From: Clostridiales bacterium
GTDB lineage: Bacteria; Bacillota; Clostridia; UBA1381
Reading direction: 5' to 3'
Assembly: GCA_003453455.1 (NCBI GenBank)
Contig: DMLG01000023.1
Location: 1-8,717 of the forward strand
DNA length: 8,717 bases
This document shows positions 6,988-8,717 of this stretch, piece after piece. Each line of letters starts with the position of its first letter. The stretch's first letter is position 1. The position numbers and the translations under genes are program-made. The notes under the pieces are model-generated. The model was not told where the DNA came from, ran no database searches, and was given only the letters and a program-made list of their open reading frames with translations.

Positions 6988-7923
6988 ATGGATTTATCAC
7001 CAATAAAACTAAAACCTGCATGCAAGGATTATATTTGGGGCGGAACAAGGCTAAAAAAAGAATTTGGAAAAGGCAATGATTTGGAAAAAGTGGCAGAAAG
7101 CTGGGAACTATCTGCACATAAGGACGGCGAAAGCATTGTTTCTGGTGGTGCGTTTGACGGACTTACTTTAACCGAATATATAGCAAAAAACAGCGGTTGT
7201 ATAGGCAAAAATGCAGAAAAATTCGAGTTTTTTCCGATTTTGATAAAACTTATTGACGCTGCCGATAACCTTTCTATTCAAGTACATCCCTCAGACGAGT
7301 ATGCGCTTAAAAACGAGGGAGAATACGGAAAAACAGAGATGTGGTATGTGGTGGATTGCGAAGAGGACGCATTTTTGTATTACGGCTTTTCAAAACAGGT
7401 CACAAAAGACGAGTTTAAAAGTCGAATTGAAAACAATACTCTTCTTGAAATCTTGAATAAAGTTAAGATAAAGAAAGGAGATGTTTTCTTCATAGAGTCA
7501 GGCACTATACACGCAATTGGAAAGGGTGCTTTTATTTGCGAGGTTCAGCAGAACTCAAATAAGACATACCGTGTATATGATTATGACCGTCGCGATAAAA
7601 ACGGAAATGCAAGGGAGCTTCATATAGATAAGGCACTTGATGTGACAAATCTGGAACCTCCTAAAACTTATAAGACGGAAAGTGATAAAATACTTGCAAA
7701 ATGCAAATATTTTACGGTTGAAAAATTGGATTGTACCGAAAATGGCGAGTTAGAACTTAGTAAAGACAGCTTCCGTTCTGTTGTTGTACTTTCGGGAGAG
7801 GCAAAACTTAAATTAGGAAATTTTGAGATGAATATTAAAAAAGGCGACAGCATTTTCATACCGGCACAAGATGGTGAGGCTTCCGTCACAGGTAAATGTG
7901 AAATTATAGTGTCATATGTGTAG
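6988..7923 (+). CDS. manA: Mannose-6-phosphate isomerase, class I
   Basis: This zinc enzyme interconverts mannose 6-phosphate and fructose 6-phosphate, feeding mannose into glycolysis or supplying precursors for mannosylated polymers. The 311-residue protein has the length of the short Firmicutes form. It shows YIWGG (15-19), the metal ligands Gln98 and His100 in IQVHPSD (97-103), Glu117 in GKTEMWY (114-120) and His175 in SGTIHAIG (171-178). The probable catalytic arginine Arg195 lies in YRVYDYDRRD (194-203), and a C-terminal cupin-like half ends with KKGDSIFIPA (284-293). I chose ATG 6988 because GAGAGGA (6975-6981) is correctly spaced; the in-frame TTG at 6973 overlaps that site. No terminator follows, so it was probably co-transcribed with the gene beginning at 7974. 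Confidence 0.95.
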   Translation: MDLSPIKLKPACKDYIWGGTRLKKEFGKGNDLEKVAESWELSAHKDGESIVSGGAFDGLTLTEYIAKNSGCIGKNAEKFEFFPILIKLIDAADNLSIQVHPSDEYALKNEGEYGKTEMWYVVDCEEDAFLYYGFSKQVTKDEFKSRIENNTLLEILNKVKIKKGDVFFIESGTIHAIGKGAFICEVQQNSNKTYRVYDYDRRDKNGNARELHIDKALDVTNLEPPKTYKTESDKILAKCKYFTVEKLDCTENGELELSKDSFRSVVVLSGEAKLKLGNFEMNIKKGDSIFIPAQDGEASVTGKCEIIVSYV

Positions 7924-7973
7924 GTTATTGGATATTTCTTGACAGAAAACGCCATAAGTAAGGAGAAACAAAT

Positions 7974-7994
7974 ATGAAATTAGGAATAGGAATA
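7974..7994 (+). pseudogene. 5' stub of an unidentified gene cut by the mobile element
   Basis: AAGGAG (7960-7965) and the ATG at 7974 form a convincing initiation site 50 bp after manA. The first codons read MKLGIGI, after which the frame becomes KWTISYNF… and stops at 8040-8042. MKLGIGI followed by an acidic residue and GGT would match the nucleotide-binding start of ASKHA-fold proteins, such as hydantoinase/oxoprolinase-type proteins or ROK sugar kinases. This is a guess from seven residues. The missing remainder should lie beyond the far end of the element. The break point at about 7994 is estimated from where the motif resemblance stops. Confidence 0.5.
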
Positions 7995-8008
7995 AAATGG
8001 ACGATTTC

Positions 8009-8110
8009 ATATAACTTTATATCTCTTAGTAAAATTCTATAAAACCCAGATATATCAACGGTTTTGAGGTTTTCGTTTCTTCATAAAAGTTTATATAACT
8101 TTCTATATCT
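8009..8110 (+). repeat. Direct repeat ATATAACTTT(ct)ATATCT and palindrome in the element end
   Basis: The first copy lies at 8009-8024 and the second at 8093-8110, differing only by a 2-base insertion. The second copy overlaps an inverted repeat, AAAGTT (8086-8091) with AACTTT (8097-8102) around a 5-base centre. Repeats and imperfect palindromes of this size are typical of recombinase core or arm sites, but the crossover point cannot be placed from one end alone. Confidence 0.5.
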
Positions 8111-8121
8111 TAATGCAAAAT

Positions 8122-8209
8122 TGGTACAAAATTGGTACATAACAAAATGAAATTAGGTAAAAATTTTAAAAGTGCAAAAAGAGTTTAATACAATGGTACA
8201 ATTGGTACA
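8122..8209 (+). repeat. Four TGGTACA boxes in two pairs
   Basis: TGGTACA occurs at 8122-8128, 8133-8139, 8194-8200 and 8203-8209. Spacing within pairs is 11 and 9 bp, and the pairs are 72 bp apart. Short tandem boxes like these fit arm-type binding sites for the N-terminal domain of a tyrosine integrase. They could instead be iterons or operators for the nearby replication gene. Confidence 0.6.
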
Positions 8210-8303
8210 AAAAGAATTTATTACCTTACCAGAACAGGAACGCATAGTGATTTGTTCTGATTTTGGAACAGGTCTTACGCCATATCAAAGCAAACTATTA
8301 TAA
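8193..8303 (+). CDS. Possible 36-residue leader peptide or small protein of the element
   Basis: An ATG at 8193 opens a frame of 36 codons ending in TAA at 8301. The product includes LPEQERIVICSDFGTGL, TPYQSKLL at the end and no membrane segment, and I do not recognise it. No clear ribosome binding site precedes it, which lowers confidence. The frame is open upstream to a GTG at 8172 (43 residues). In that version VQKEF appears twice, because the DNA at 8172-8192 and 8205-8225 is an imperfect direct repeat (17 of 21 identical) of 33-bp period. Confidence 0.3.
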   Translation: MVQLVQKEFITLPEQERIVICSDFGTGLTPYQSKLL

Positions 8304-8331
8304 TAGAATTAAAAAAGATATGAAATATTTG

Positions 8332-8365
8332 GAGACAGTCTATGAAATATGGGCTGTCTTTTTTT
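8332..8365 (+). terminator. Terminator or attenuator before repA
   Basis: GAGACAGTCT (8332-8341) pairs with GGGCTGTCTT (8351-8360), perfectly for AGACAG/CTGTCT and with G-T pairs at the edges, and is followed by a T tract to 8365. It ends 23 bases before the repA start codon. It could therefore end a short upstream transcript or attenuate transcription entering repA. Confidence 0.75.
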
Positions 8366-8388
8366 GTTAAAAGAAGGAAGTGAGAATA

Positions 8389-8717
8389 ATGGAGAAATGC
8401 AATTTTGATTTTTATTACGGCAATGAGGCTGAACAATTTAATTTCTATCGTATTCCAAAAGTTTTGTTTACAGATGAGCGGTTTGCAAAAATATCTGTTG
8501 AGGCAAAGGTTCTGTACGGACTTTTGCTTGACAGAATGTGTCTGTCGGTAAAAAACGGCTGGATTGATGAAGAAAACAGGGTATATATTTACTTCAAATT
8601 AGAAGAGGTAACGGAATGTCTGAACATCGGCAAGGACAAGTGTATAAAGCTGTTTTCAGAGCTTGATGTAAAAAACGGAATAGGTCTTATTCACAGGAAA
8701 AAACAAGGTCTTGGAAA
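8389..8717 (+). CDS. repA: RepA_N-family replication initiator, N-terminal part
   Basis: The frame starts at ATG 8389 after AAGGAAGTGAG (8374-8384) and runs off the window after 109 codons. The N-terminus contains FYRIPKVLFTDERF, then KISVEAKVLYGLLLDRM, WIDEENRVYIYF, and a helix-turn-helix-like LNIGKDKCIKLFSEL. This is the characteristic order of the RepA_N replication initiator domain, which binds origin iterons of plasmids and integrative elements of Gram-positive bacteria. The C-terminal part, which in such proteins matches the host, is missing. In integrative elements the gene usually lies next to partition and transfer genes, so the element should continue to the right of the window. Confidence 0.88.
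   Translation, partial: MEKCNFDFYYGNEAEQFNFYRIPKVLFTDERFAKISVEAKVLYGLLLDRMCLSVKNGWIDEENRVYIYFKLEEVTECLNIGKDKCIKLFSELDVKNGIGLIHRKKQGLG

Larger units (their letters stand above)
7974..8157 (+). repeat. 11-bp direct repeat flanking a 173-bp period
   Basis: ATGAAATTAGG occurs at 7974-7984, as the start of the interrupted gene, and again at 8147-8157 inside the element end. The second copy has the same MKLG reading frame, but the frame soon stops and lacks a good ribosome binding site. The repeat may be an attachment-site duplication, or chance. Confidence 0.5.
7995..8717 (+). mobile_element. Left end of a probable integrative (conjugative) element, partial
   Basis: From about 7995 the sequence changes from compact coding DNA to about 390 bases of AT-rich repeat-bearing DNA, then a RepA_N replication initiator gene reading inward. 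Chromosomal genes stop abruptly within a start region. RepA_N initiators near one end are common in integrative and conjugative elements and plasmids of Clostridia and are foreign to this core locus. No recombinase, relaxase or transfer gene is inside the window, so class and mobility are unproved. An integrated plasmid or decayed prophage-like element is an alternative. Confidence 0.6.

Noticed and set aside
7939..7944. Perfect TTGACA as a promoter for the gene at 7974
   Set aside because: At 16-18 bp downstream there is only the ribosome binding site region (AAGGAGAAACA), with no -10 hexamer, so read-through from manA is more likely.
8057..8077. GTTTT repeats near 8060 as a CRISPR-like repeat
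   Set aside because: There are only two short copies a few bases apart, with no regular spacers and no cas genes.
8147..8188. Small gene starting MKLG at 8147
   Set aside because: It stops after 13 codons and has no ribosome binding site. The resemblance to the 7974 start is treated as a DNA repeat instead.

Overview
The window reads as a low-GC Gram-positive chromosome, most likely an anaerobic clostridium of the class Clostridia. The evidence is AT-rich DNA, strong AGGAGG-type ribosome binding sites, extended -10 promoters (TGnTATAAT), the Firmicutes gene order rpmJ-rpsM-rpsK-rpsD-rpoA-rplQ, and TGA used as stop (rpmJ, rpsK).

Positions 1-2948 are the end of the S10/spc/alpha ribosomal protein cluster: the last codons of rpmJ (L36), an unusually long 129-bp leader, rpsM (S13), rpsK (S11), rpsD (S4, form lacking the zinc cysteines), rpoA (RNA polymerase alpha) and rplQ (L17), closed by a strong intrinsic terminator. 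A separate promoter abutting that terminator drives a FabG/YmfI-type short-chain dehydrogenase with a TTG start. This gene and a convergent leftward operon share a bidirectional terminator at about 3721-3750.

The leftward operon (6759 down to 3749) encodes an OmpR-family response regulator, its HAMP-containing histidine kinase and thioredoxin reductase TrxB. The genes are overlapping or 15 bp apart and probably start from one promoter near 6800. A divergent promoter near 6900 drives manA (class I mannose-6-phosphate isomerase).

After manA the chromosome is broken. A well-placed ribosome binding site and start codon (7974) give only seven plausible codons (MKLGIGI) of a gene before the reading frame becomes AT-rich non-coding DNA. 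This DNA holds paired short direct repeats, a palindrome, four TGGTACA boxes, a small ORF and a terminator/attenuator-like hairpin. It leads into the N-terminus of a RepA_N-family replication initiator that runs off the window end. I read this as the left end of an integrative/conjugative or other mobile element inserted near the 5' end of the gene after manA. The element's cargo, recombinase and far end lie outside the window, so its type cannot be settled here.

Most of the window is ordinary core genome. The parts worth a second look are the element end (7974-8388), the possible attenuated leader before repA, and two possible RNA control elements in the ribosomal operon (before rpsM and before rpoA). 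I see no RNA genes, CRISPR array or complete insertion sequence.
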